DNA of 64,000 nucleotides. Origin: Fibrobacter succinogenes. GTDB taxonomy: Bacteria > Fibrobacterota > Fibrobacteria > Fibrobacterales > Fibrobacteraceae. Below, in pieces: positions 8,647-16,238 of this stretch (its first letter is position 1; every line of letters starts with the position of its first letter). The notes beneath the pieces are model-generated. The model ran no database searches and was not told the DNA's origin. It saw only the letters and a list, made by a program, of their open reading frames with translations. The stretch lies in contig CADCDO010000009.1 in NCBI GenBank assembly GCA_902800345.1, forward strand, positions 1 to 64,000, given 5' to 3'. Made by a program: the position numbers and the translations under genes.

Positions 8647-8712
8647 AAATAAACCTGAATTTTTCAATTGAGTACGACGGCTTTAAACGAATAAACCTGT
8701 AAATGGATTTAT

Positions 8713-8931
8713 CTACACATTGTTGAACCACGGATCAATACCTCCATTGGCTTCTTCGCGGGCACGCTTTTCGGCCATGCCCAGTTCATAAGCCTTTTTC
8801 ATAAATTCGTAATTCCGCAAGCGGCGGGCACGAATTTCTGGAGGTTCGGGACGACGTTCCTTCATTGCTGCAAGAAAACGGCGGGCATCCTCACCAAAGA
8901 GTATAGGTGTTTCACGAATGGGTCTGGCCAT
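8713..8931 (-). CDS. Small antitoxin-like protein (partner of lost GNAT)
   Basis: A charged 72-residue protein opening MARPIRETPILFGEDARRFL, followed by a basic, helical body (ERRPEPPEIRARRLRNYEFMKKAYELGMA). Small proteins of this type are found directly upstream of GNAT acetyltransferase genes, in an arrangement like a type II toxin-antitoxin pair; I rely on memory for that link. It has no signal peptide. The partner gene survives only as the fragment at 8115-8252. If this was an antitoxin it now has no toxin to neutralise. Confidence 0.55.
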   Translation of the reverse strand: MARPIRETPILFGEDARRFLAAMKERRPEPPEIRARRLRNYEFMKKAYELGMAEKRAREEANGGIDPWFNNV

Positions 8932-9252
8932 AGCTTTGTCCTTTGTTTATTTCATATAAGTAACGGATATATTAACTATGGAGCATCACTAGACAGGTGA
9001 AACCCGGCAACACACTTCTACGGTGGTGTCTATAATATAAAATGTTCAAATTTCAAAAACAAGGGGTCGCTTGTCGGGCCCTGCATTTTGCCAACAACCG
9101 TTTGCAAGACTAATGAAAAAAAGGGCGAGTTCAACTCGTCCTTTTTTCACCCTTACAACTTTACAGGATCCTTCCCCTCTACGAGGCTCAGGATGACGCC
9201 ATCAACAGCCAACACCATTCTAGTAACTAGTAACTTAGAACTAGTAACTAAC
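8932..9252. other. Gene-poor stretch with terminator and filler
   Basis: Holds the promoter side of the 72-residue gene, a bidirectional terminator (9115-9148), and filler words: CAGGATCCTTCCCCTCTACG and CTCAGGATGACGCC at about 9162-9201, then ACTAGTAACTTAGAACTAGTAACT at about 9223-9250. The last has overlapping copies of AGTAACTA. A reading frame across the 3' end (9088-9795, plus strand) is the shadow of nrdG. Confidence 0.5.
9115..9148 (-). terminator. Bidirectional hairpin terminator
   Basis: Arms AAAAAAGGGCGAG and CTCGTCCTTTTTT around a short loop (TTCAA), with A/T runs on both outer sides, so it can act in either direction. It lies about 100 bases past the end of nrdG on the minus strand. 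Confidence 0.7.
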
Positions 9253-9813
9253 TTACGTATTGTATTCCCTGTCGGGGTGTTTGGCCATTTCATCGAGCTG
9301 AATCTGGTGAATCACCACGTGGCCTTCGACAAGGCTTTTCTGCACATCGATAATGCGCTGGTTCCAAGAACCGCGGAACTTGAGTTCGAGCGATTTTTTC
9401 GCCATGATGAACGGGCCGTCGATGAGGATATCCGCGAACGAGAGCAGTTCAAAGAGCTCCGGCTTTTCGGGCGTAAGCTTTATCAGTTGTTCGTAAGTAT
9501 ATCCCGTGAAAATCACGAGATTGAGTCCGCGTTCCTTGATTTCGCGGGCAAGCGGAACAAGTGCCGCCGCCTGGTCCATCGGGTCACCGCCGCTGAACGT
9601 CACGCCGTCCAACAGCGGATTTTCCTTGATCATCGTGATAATCGCTTCGCGCTCGATAAAGTGTCCGCCCCCAAAATCGTGCGTCTGCGGATTCTGGCAG
9701 CCCGGGCAGTTGTGGTGGCAGCCCTGGGTAAAAACGGTCAAGCGAATACCGGGACCGTCGACAAACGATTCCGGCTCAATTCCAGCGATTTTTAATGGAG
9801 GATAATCGGACAT
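9253..9813 (-). CDS. nrdG: Anaerobic ribonucleotide reductase activase NrdG
   Basis: NrdG is the radical SAM enzyme that makes the glycyl radical on the class III reductase. The 186 residues carry the cluster motif C-x3-C-x2-C as CHHNCPGC near residues 31-38, then FSGGDPM near 72-78 (SAM-binding GGE-like motif) and DILIDGPF near 128-135. Length is close to the usual 150-230. It starts 12 bases after the stop of the 48-codon glycyl-radical gene and is clearly in the same operon as nrdD, so activase, radical segment and catalytic body are made together. Confidence 0.93.
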   Translation of the reverse strand: MSDYPPLKIAGIEPESFVDGPGIRLTVFTQGCHHNCPGCQNPQTHDFGGGHFIEREAIITMIKENPLLDGVTFSGGDPMDQAAALVPLAREIKERGLNLVIFTGYTYEQLIKLTPEKPELFELLSFADILIDGPFIMAKKSLELKFRGSWNQRIIDVQKSLVEGHVVIHQIQLDEMAKHPDREYNT

Positions 9814-9825
9814 GGCAAGCGCCGA

Positions 9826-9972
9826 TTACACCCCGTGCTTTACGCGGTCGTTGACTTCGGCACGCTTGGCGTTGTTGAAGCGGTCGATTGTACCGACAAG
9901 GTAACCTGTAATGCGGCGGATACGTTCAAATCCGACACCTTCACCATACATGGACATTTCTTTTTCTGACAT
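9826..9972 (-). CDS. Separate glycyl-radical segment of NrdD (48 residues)
   Basis: Too short for routine gene calling but well supported. It has its own AAGGAG ribosome site 7 bases before the ATG. The protein holds RIRRITGYLVGTIDRFNNAK and ends EVNDRVKHGV. This matches the extreme C-terminus of class III reductases, where the radical Gly lies in R-x-x-GY and is followed by an N-rich turn and (D/E)RV-x-H. The radical residue would be Gly23 (ITGYL). The upstream nrdD stops before this segment, so the two products must associate to form an active enzyme. The separation resembles the spare-part protein YfiD/GrcA of pyruvate formate-lyase, but here the main protein has no segment of its own. Confidence 0.85.
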   Translation of the reverse strand: MSEKEMSMYGEGVGFERIRRITGYLVGTIDRFNNAKRAEVNDRVKHGV

Positions 9973-10009
9973 TTTGTTTCTCCTTAATAAAAACTTTATT
10001 TGTTTACGC

Positions 10010-10140
10010 TAGCTATGGGGTCGCAACTTCGTTGCTCTGAGGTATGGGCTCGGTCCCTTACGGTCCCTTTGAGCATATGGTCCCTTTGAGCATATTCCTC
10101 ATACCCCAAAGGCTCGAAGAGCCGACCTCACAACCCCACT
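10010..10140. repeat. Filler DNA separating nrdD from its glycyl segment
   Basis: Filler with nested self-complementary words: GGGTCGCAACTTCGTTGC, CTGAGGTATGGGCTCGG, two copies of GGTCCCTTTGAGCATAT, then CTCATACC and GGCTCGAAGAGCCGACC. It shares vocabulary with 1104-1262, 19800-19855 and 52120-52310. It lies exactly where the NrdD reading frame is broken. Confidence 0.6.
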
Positions 10141-10147
10141 AGCTCAT

Positions 10148-12478
10148 TTACCTAATCCCTCTGAATGCGGGCATTCCCGGGAATTTCTTTCTAAGTTCTG
10201 CAAGCTTTTCGCACGAAATGGCATGGCCTTCGCTACGTCCGCAGCGCGGGCACACGTCACCAATCACGCCCACGAAACCGCAAACCGGGTCGCGATCGAC
10301 AGGGTGGTTGATGCTTCCGTAACCGATTCCGACTTTCGCCATGTGCTTCACGATCTTTTCGAAAGCATCCAGATTCTGCGTCGGGTCGCCGTCGAGTTCC
10401 ACATAGCTGATGTGGCCTGCGTTGGTGAGCGCATGGTACGGGGCTTCCAGCGAAAGCTTCTTGAAAGCGGAAATCTTGTAATAGACCGGCACGTGGAAAG
10501 AGTTCGTGTAGTAATCGCGGTCGGTAACGCCCGGGATAATGCCGAACTTTTTCTTGTCCATGCGGACAAAACGGCCAGACAAGCCTTCAGCCGGCGTGGC
10601 AAGCAAGCTAAAGTTGAGTCCGAGACGGTCGGATTCCTTGTCGCAGAATTCGCGCATATGTTTGATAATCTTGAGGCCAAGTTCCTGGGACGCTTCGGAT
10701 TCGCCATGGTGCTTGCCCGTAAGCATCACCAACGTTTCGGCAAGGCCGATAAAGCCGATGGAAAGCGTTCCATGCTTGATGACTTCGCCTACGGTGTTTT
10801 CCCAGCCGAGCTTGTCGGAATCGATCCACACGCCCTGCCCCATGAGGAACGGGAAGTTCTTGACCTTGCGACGGCTCTGCACGGCAAAGCGTTCCATGAG
10901 CTGGTCGCTCACGAGTTGAAGCATGCGGTCGAGTTCCTTGAAGAACAAATCGACGGACTTCATCTTGATGGCGATACGCGGAAGGTTGATCGAAGTAAAG
11001 CTCAAGTTGCCACGGCCGTAAGAGATTTCGCGGCTCGGGTCGTAATGGTTGCCAATCACGCGGGTACGGCAGCCCATGTACGAAATTTCGGTTTCCGGAT
11101 GGCCCGGCTTGTAGTACTGCAAGTTGTACGGAGCATCCTGGAAGCTGAAGTTCGGGAACAGGCGCTTGGCACTCACGCGGCAGGCGAGCTTGAACAAATC
11201 GTAGTTCGGTTCGCCCGGATTCAGGTTGATTCCATCCTTGACGCGGAAAATCTGGATCGGGAAGATTGCCGTTTCGCCACCGCCGAGGCCTTCTTCGGTC
11301 GTGAGGAGCAAGTTCTTCATGACCATGCGGGCTTCCGGCTCGGTGCACATGCCATAGTTGATGCTGCTAAACGGAGTCTGCGCACCGGCACGGCTGTGCA
11401 TGGAGTTCAAGTTGTGGACAAAAGCTTCCATCGCCTGGAACGTCGCCTTGTCCGTTTCTTCGTATGCCTGCTGTTCGGCAAACTTCTGGGACTTCTTCAC
11501 AATTTCAGCATCGTAAGTCTTGGAAAGTTCGCGGATTTCTGTTTCCCGGAACTTTTCGTTCGGCACAAGCGTCGCGACCATGTCCATTTCGGCCATTTCG
11601 GAGTGAAGCTTTTTCACGATCGGGAGAATTTCCTCTTCTTCCTTACCGGTATAGAGGATAAGCGCCTTCACCATGTTCGAAAGGTAAGCCTTGCGGTACG
11701 TGATACGCACGCCGTTCGCCATCGCGTAATCGAAGTTCGGCACGGACTGTCCACCATGCTGGTCGTTCTGATTGCTCTGAATGGCAATCGCCGCAAGAGC
11801 CGCATAGCTGCGGATGTCCTTGGGTTCGCGCAAATGTCCATGACCCGTGTTGAAGCCATTCTTGAACAACTTGATGAGGTCAATCTGGCAACAGGTCATG
11901 GTGAGAGAATAGAAATCGAGGTCGTGGATATGAATGTCGCCATCCAAATGGGCACGGCTGTGTTCCGGCTTGAGCATCATCATCGTGTAGAAATGCTTAG
12001 CGGATTCCGAACCGTACTTGAGCATGGTACCCATGGCGGTATCGCCATCGATGTTCGCATTTTCGCGCTTGAGGTCGGATTCCTTTGCGGAACTGAAGGT
12101 AATGTCGCGGAGCGTGTGCATGAGACGCGTGTTGACTTCGCGCACACGGGTGCGTTCGGCACGGTACAAGATATAGCTCTTGGCGGTATCGGCATAGCCA
12201 CCTTCCGTCAAAGCCTTTTCGACAGCGTCCTGGATTTCTTCGATGTCCGGCTTGGTCTTGTTTTCTGCTTCCAGATGACCGACGGCTTCGGCAGCAACCT
12301 TGAGAGCGACGTTTGTAAGGAGGTCGTCGTTTCCAAGCAAATTCATCTGGGCTTGTGCGGCCTTGATCTGTTCATCCAATTCGCCGGAGGCTCTGAAGGC
12401 CTTGATCACGGCATCCGCAATCTTTTCAATGTTGAACGGCATCTCGCGGCCGTCACGCTTCTTCACTGTAAAAATCAT
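10148..12478 (-). CDS. nrdD: Anaerobic ribonucleoside-triphosphate reductase, body (NrdD)
   Basis: The catalytic protein that turns ribonucleotides into deoxyribonucleotides without oxygen. Its 776 residues start with an ATP-cone (MIFTVKKRDGREMPFNIEKI; residues 1-90), followed by the ten-stranded barrel with MTCCQIDL and NTGHGHLREP near 198-215. Near the C-terminus it has INHPVDRDPVCGF and DVCPRCGR, the zinc site; the usual first CxxC appears as DPVC, so one Cys is replaced. The chain stops at GMPAFRGIR with TAA at 10150-10148. The glycyl-radical segment that normally follows is absent and is encoded by the next gene. Start: ATG at 12478. Confidence 0.93.
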   Translation of the reverse strand: MIFTVKKRDGREMPFNIEKIADAVIKAFRASGELDEQIKAAQAQMNLLGNDDLLTNVALKVAAEAVGHLEAENKTKPDIEEIQDAVEKALTEGGYADTAKSYILYRAERTRVREVNTRLMHTLRDITFSSAKESDLKRENANIDGDTAMGTMLKYGSESAKHFYTMMMLKPEHSRAHLDGDIHIHDLDFYSLTMTCCQIDLIKLFKNGFNTGHGHLREPKDIRSYAALAAIAIQSNQNDQHGGQSVPNFDYAMANGVRITYRKAYLSNMVKALILYTGKEEEEILPIVKKLHSEMAEMDMVATLVPNEKFRETEIRELSKTYDAEIVKKSQKFAEQQAYEETDKATFQAMEAFVHNLNSMHSRAGAQTPFSSINYGMCTEPEARMVMKNLLLTTEEGLGGGETAIFPIQIFRVKDGINLNPGEPNYDLFKLACRVSAKRLFPNFSFQDAPYNLQYYKPGHPETEISYMGCRTRVIGNHYDPSREISYGRGNLSFTSINLPRIAIKMKSVDLFFKELDRMLQLVSDQLMERFAVQSRRKVKNFPFLMGQGVWIDSDKLGWENTVGEVIKHGTLSIGFIGLAETLVMLTGKHHGESEASQELGLKIIKHMREFCDKESDRLGLNFSLLATPAEGLSGRFVRMDKKKFGIIPGVTDRDYYTNSFHVPVYYKISAFKKLSLEAPYHALTNAGHISYVELDGDPTQNLDAFEKIVKHMAKVGIGYGSINHPVDRDPVCGFVGVIGDVCPRCGRSEGHAISCEKLAELRKKFPGMPAFRGIR

Positions 12479-12687
12479 CTAAAAATAACCTTAATATCCC
12501 GGTTCCTCAAATATAGTCAAAATCCTTAACTTTTACTATATCTTGTGCTCGAAGTCGAACCACACCCACAAGATGTAGGTCAACAACACTACAAGTATAA
12601 TAAATCTTAAACCATTTTGGAACATTTTTTTCACTAAAGATGTAATTTTTTTATAATATTCTATCAACTTATCAACAGAAAAAAATA

Positions 12688-13215
12688 ATGAACAATCAAA
12701 TCACAATCCTTCTGTCTCATCCTAACATCGATAACTCCGTATTTAACAAATACTTAGAGGATATCAACAGAAAAATTCCCAATTTTGTGTTTCACCACCT
12801 TGACAAAAATCGAATTCATGGCTATTTCGACTTGGAGGCTGAAAAAAAATTGCTCCGCGAATCGAAAGCGATCGTGTGGCAGTTCCCTATATATTGGTAC
12901 AACTCCCCCGCAAGTTTGCGCGACTGGCAAGACCAGGTCATGAGTCCTATCGTCTATAGCGCCGACAACTTCTTGAAGGGCATGCCCGTGCGCGTCGTGT
13001 TTACCGCAGGCGCCGCAGCGGAACATTACACCCACGAAGGGCTCAACCGCTATACGGCCGAAGAAATGCTCATCCCGTTCGAAATGACCGCGAACGCCGC
13101 CGGCATGAAATGGTTTAAGCCGCTCGGATTCTACGGATGCGGCCCGGATACGACAAAAGCCGCCCTCGAAAAGGCGGCCCGGGAATATGAAGATAGTTTA
13201 TTAGAATTACTTTAG
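12688..13215 (+). CDS. NAD(P)H-dependent flavin oxidoreductase (flavodoxin-like)
   Basis: A 175-residue cytoplasmic protein of the KefF/YwrO/MdaB group of quinone reductases. It starts with a beta strand and LLSHPNIDNS (flavin phosphate loop type SHP), has the typical VWQFPIYWYNSPASLRDWQD at about 70-89, and later YTHEGLNRYTAEEMLIPFE. These enzymes bind FMN or FAD and reduce quinones with two electrons. The upstream region has TATAATATT at about 12651 as a possible -10. It converges with the SIMPL gene at 13207-14004, overlapping by 9 bases at the 3' ends. Confidence 0.85.
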   Translation: MNNQITILLSHPNIDNSVFNKYLEDINRKIPNFVFHHLDKNRIHGYFDLEAEKKLLRESKAIVWQFPIYWYNSPASLRDWQDQVMSPIVYSADNFLKGMPVRVVFTAGAAAEHYTHEGLNRYTAEEMLIPFEMTANAAGMKWFKPLGFYGCGPDTTKAALEKAAREYEDSLLELL

Positions 13216-14004
13216 TTCAAACACAACGCGGACGGAAGCACTCACCTCGACGGAATCGGCAATTGCACTTTCGTCGGGAGCAGCTTCTGCAGCGCCATCC
13301 ATCATCACGCTTTTCGCCATCATGAGGCCATTCGTGCGGAGACGAATCGGCCTGTAGTAAACTCCGCCGCCTTCGCCATTGATTTGCAACACGCGGCCAA
13401 GCTTTGCCCCAACGCCTTCGGCATAATCTTTGGCCTTGCTCCGAGCCTTCTCGCCCACGGCCTTGATGACCTTAGACTGCACGCCATCCACGTCCTTGAG
13501 CTGTGCCGACGTGCGATGAATTTCAACATCCGCTTCCGAAGAAAGGGCCTGCACGAGAGCGGCAGCATCAATCTTCCTGTTCACCGTAATGACAAAATTC
13601 TGCGTTGCCACATAGCCAACGAGTTCGCGCTTGCTGTTGCGATAAGACCATTCCTTGCGGATATCGATGCTGTTCTGTTCCACATCCGATTGCGGAATGT
13701 CGAGCTGTTTCACGTTTTCGAAAATCACGGAGCGGCGTTCCGCCAGGCGCTTGGAAACAGCTTCCTTGTCCTTGCCGCGGATTTCGAGGCTAAAGCCCAT
13801 CTCGAACTTGTCAGCGGCAAACTTCTTGGTTTCGGACGCCGAGACCTCGATACGCGGAATCTCGATTGCCGTGGCGCCATTGGCATTGGAGGCTGTAACA
13901 GCAGAAACGCTTGCCGGTTGCGCATTGAAGACGCGAATAATCAAGCACACGCACACGACGAGCACGATGAGATAGATGATATTGAGCAATTTTTGCATCA
14001 TCAT
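13207..14004 (-). CDS. SIMPL-domain (DUF541) envelope protein
   Basis: A 265-residue protein with one N-terminal membrane helix (residues 7-26), which may act as a signal anchor. The rest is a SIMPL/DUF541 domain: IEVSASETKKFAADKFEMGF near 48-67, FENVKQLDIPQSDVEQNSI near 94-112, YVATQNFVITV near 128, and the conserved C-terminal AKDYAEGVGAKLGRVLQI near 190. The family is periplasmic or secreted and of uncertain function, sometimes tied to stress resistance. It lies downstream of a longer paralogue and both probably share a transcript. Confidence 0.85.
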   Translation of the reverse strand: MMMQKLLNIIYLIVLVVCVCLIIRVFNAQPASVSAVTASNANGATAIEIPRIEVSASETKKFAADKFEMGFSLEIRGKDKEAVSKRLAERRSVIFENVKQLDIPQSDVEQNSIDIRKEWSYRNSKRELVGYVATQNFVITVNRKIDAAALVQALSSEADVEIHRTSAQLKDVDGVQSKVIKAVGEKARSKAKDYAEGVGAKLGRVLQINGEGGGVYYRPIRLRTNGLMMAKSVMMDGAAEAAPDESAIADSVEVSASVRVVFELK

Positions 14005-14072
14005 TTTACCCCTTTTTTAATGGTTCAACTTTTATGGATTTAAAATAGTCATTTTTCAGGCGAAAGACCACT

Positions 14073-15530
14073 TTACTTGAGATTAGCGATTACATTCACG
14101 CTAGAACTAACTTCAACAGAATCCGCAATCATGCCCGAGGCAACACCGCCATCGCCATCACCCAAAAGACCGGCCAAGCCATCAAAATAAACGCCATCCG
14201 AAAGACCTCGGTTGTTTCCTAGCAAGCTATTGCCTCTGGCACTAGATTCATAAGAAATCTCGTTGACCACGTTGTAGTCGTAAGACGTATTGTTCCCCAC
14301 ATACACGACATCGCCCAAGCTTCCGCCAAAGCCTTCAGCAATCGCTCGGGCACGCACCATGGCCTTCTTCCCGGCAATTTCAGTCACGAGAACCTTAAGA
14401 GAATCGCGATTTTTCAATACAGAATGAACATAATTAATAGTCACATTTTCTGCACCACCAATTTCTGCCAAGAATACGGCAGCATCCTGCTTAGACGTAA
14501 AATTGACCGTCACAAACTGGCGGGCCTTAAAACGATTTTTCTTAGACTCGTTGTTCGTATAATCCCATCTAGATCTAATTCCAATCCTTGCGGTATGGAC
14601 TTCTATTTCGGATTCGGCAACACCCAAATTTCTAGCGAGAGCCACAATAGAATCCTTCACGCGCCCCACCTGACTGTAAATTTTCTCTCTGTCGTCGCCA
14701 TCGACAATCGCTCCTGCAGAAATAGTAAACAAATCCGCCAAAAATTTCTTCGATTCTTCTTGGTGAACTTGGACATAAGATTGCTTGGGTTCATCACGAC
14801 CCTGAATCTGCACAGACACATTCAAACGAGCGTTGATGCCTACAGAATCAGAATAGCTATTGCGCTCATTCACATTGGAATTACCTTCTGCGGCAAGAAC
14901 CTTCCCCACCTTAGCACCGACACTTCTTGCATATACATCAGCCTGTTCCAGCACTTTCTTACATGTACGCTTTATCGTTTCGACCTCTAGCGAATCGGCA
15001 TTTTTCAATCCGCCGGCAGTCTCAAAATCATCTATAAAATCGAGAGTTGCTAGTTTACGCTCAACAGCATCGCTAAGGGACTTGGTCGCAAGCTTTATCT
15101 CGACCTCCTGCTCGGCCTCATAGCCCACCTTAACTCTCTTGCCATCGCGGCGACGTTCTATGTCATTAGAAATACGCATCGAACGGAGATCGTAGCTTGA
15201 CTTATCGACATTCAATTCCTTGAGCATCGATAGAACCTTTTCGCGGCTTTCGTTCAGCAAGGCAAAAGCACGGCTCTTCTCTTTTTGCTTTTGGACAATC
15301 TTGAACGTAATCTTGTACTCGTCAGCAACAAACATCTCTTGCTCACTTGTCGAAAGAGAAATGACATTCCAACTATCCTTAGTGTTCGCAGACTCGCTCG
15401 CGGAAGCCTTCGCCTGTTCGGCAGATTCTGCCTGTTTCGCCGCATTTCCTTCGTGCGAAAGCCTCATAGAAAGCAAGAGGCACACAAACGCAAGCACGAT
15501 GATGACGATATACGAAACCTTATTTTGCAT
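14073..15530 (-). CDS. Tandem SIMPL-domain (DUF541) envelope protein
   Basis: A 485-residue protein with an N-terminal membrane helix (YIVIIVLAFVCLLLSMRL) and two SIMPL-like halves. The first spans about residues 50-250 (ISLSTSEQEMFVADEYKITF ... ARSVGAKVGKVLAAEG). The second spans 260-485 (QVHQEESKKFLADLFTISAG ... RAIAEGFGGSLGDVVYVGNN). Both halves resemble the 265-residue neighbour, suggesting duplication and fusion. Both genes end with the same phrase (ADSVEVSxSV). Function is not established. Confidence 0.8.
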   Translation of the reverse strand: MQNKVSYIVIIVLAFVCLLLSMRLSHEGNAAKQAESAEQAKASASESANTKDSWNVISLSTSEQEMFVADEYKITFKIVQKQKEKSRAFALLNESREKVLSMLKELNVDKSSYDLRSMRISNDIERRRDGKRVKVGYEAEQEVEIKLATKSLSDAVERKLATLDFIDDFETAGGLKNADSLEVETIKRTCKKVLEQADVYARSVGAKVGKVLAAEGNSNVNERNSYSDSVGINARLNVSVQIQGRDEPKQSYVQVHQEESKKFLADLFTISAGAIVDGDDREKIYSQVGRVKDSIVALARNLGVAESEIEVHTARIGIRSRWDYTNNESKKNRFKARQFVTVNFTSKQDAAVFLAEIGGAENVTINYVHSVLKNRDSLKVLVTEIAGKKAMVRARAIAEGFGGSLGDVVYVGNNTSYDYNVVNEISYESSARGNSLLGNNRGLSDGVYFDGLAGLLGDGDGGVASGMIADSVEVSSSVNVIANLK

Positions 15531-15549
15531 ATTTTCTCCTATACTGATA

Positions 15550-15990
15550 TCAATTTAATTTTTTCAAAGAATCCAAATTTATTTCCCAATGATTTCCTTT
15601 AGGTGGACCTAAAAAAAATCTTTTTTCTTCGAGTTCAACGAGTAAATCAATTACTTTATAATCATTACCATTAGTCAACTCCAGCAAACTTATTTGCTCA
15701 ACAACATTTGAATCGACAAGCCACTGTACAATACAGCCATCTGTACAAGCTCCACCAAGCATAGTTTCTGTTACTACATGGCCATCTTTTTCTTGTTTAA
15801 TCAAACAATCATTGACTTGTCTAACAGGATTACCAACATGAATAACAGAGTTTAAGCGTTGATCCTTTTTTAATTCATATTTACTACTGTAAATCAAAAC
15901 ACTGCTAAACGCCATTGGGTTTTCAAGCGGCCACATGCACCCAGCCAAAAACAACAAAACACAACATAGAAAAAGTCCAATTTTCCACAT
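15550..15990 (-). CDS. Hypothetical lipoprotein
   Basis: A 146-residue protein starting MWKIGLFLCCVLLFLAGCMW, a lipoprotein signal with lipobox LAGC. I chose this start because the extra upstream codons of the open frame (to 16056) are encoded by a dispersed repeat. The mature part has several Cys residues (GACTDGC) but no domain I recognise. It lies 20 bases downstream of 15530, on the same strand as the SIMPL genes but after their end is upstream of them, so it may lead that transcript. Confidence 0.55.
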   Translation of the reverse strand: MWKIGLFLCCVLLFLAGCMWPLENPMAFSSVLIYSSKYELKKDQRLNSVIHVGNPVRQVNDCLIKQEKDGHVVTETMLGGACTDGCIVQWLVDSNVVEQISLLELTNGNDYKVIDLLVELEEKRFFLGPPKGNHWEINLDSLKKLN

Positions 15991-16004
15991 CTTTAATATC
16001 CCTA

Positions 16005-16238
16005 AATATATGGATTCCCTTTCCTGTCCACCAACAGACACGAAGGATGACGCCACCGAATGATAAACTACTTAATTTCTTAGCGGCTATTCAGAAAAAT
16101 AAATTTTACGGGATTTCTACCGCAATCCATGACGGCATATTTCCTGCTATACAAAAGGAGCATTAGCCAATTCCCAATTGAAAAAGCATCGACCTTTTTT
16201 GACCCAGCGCGTCTTGGAGATACGCCTGCCCGACCCGT
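16005..16238. repeat. Filler with GGATTCCC/GGATGACGCC repeat
   Basis: Positions 16010-16055 read GGATTCCCTTTCCTGTCC then CACGAAGGATGACGCC, a variant of the palindromic repeat at 9160-9200 and 19740-19820. The rest to 16238 is AT-rich with no supported gene. Confidence 0.45.

Noticed and set aside
10223..12529. A 768-codon open frame on the plus strand
   Set aside because: It lies exactly opposite nrdD and its protein is rich in Arg, Val, His and Ala without motifs. It is an antisense shadow from codon bias.
12479..12687. NrdR box or riboswitch upstream of nrdD
   Set aside because: I looked for paired 16-base NrdR-type boxes and for a conserved riboswitch fold and saw neither clearly; only a possible TATATT near 12513.
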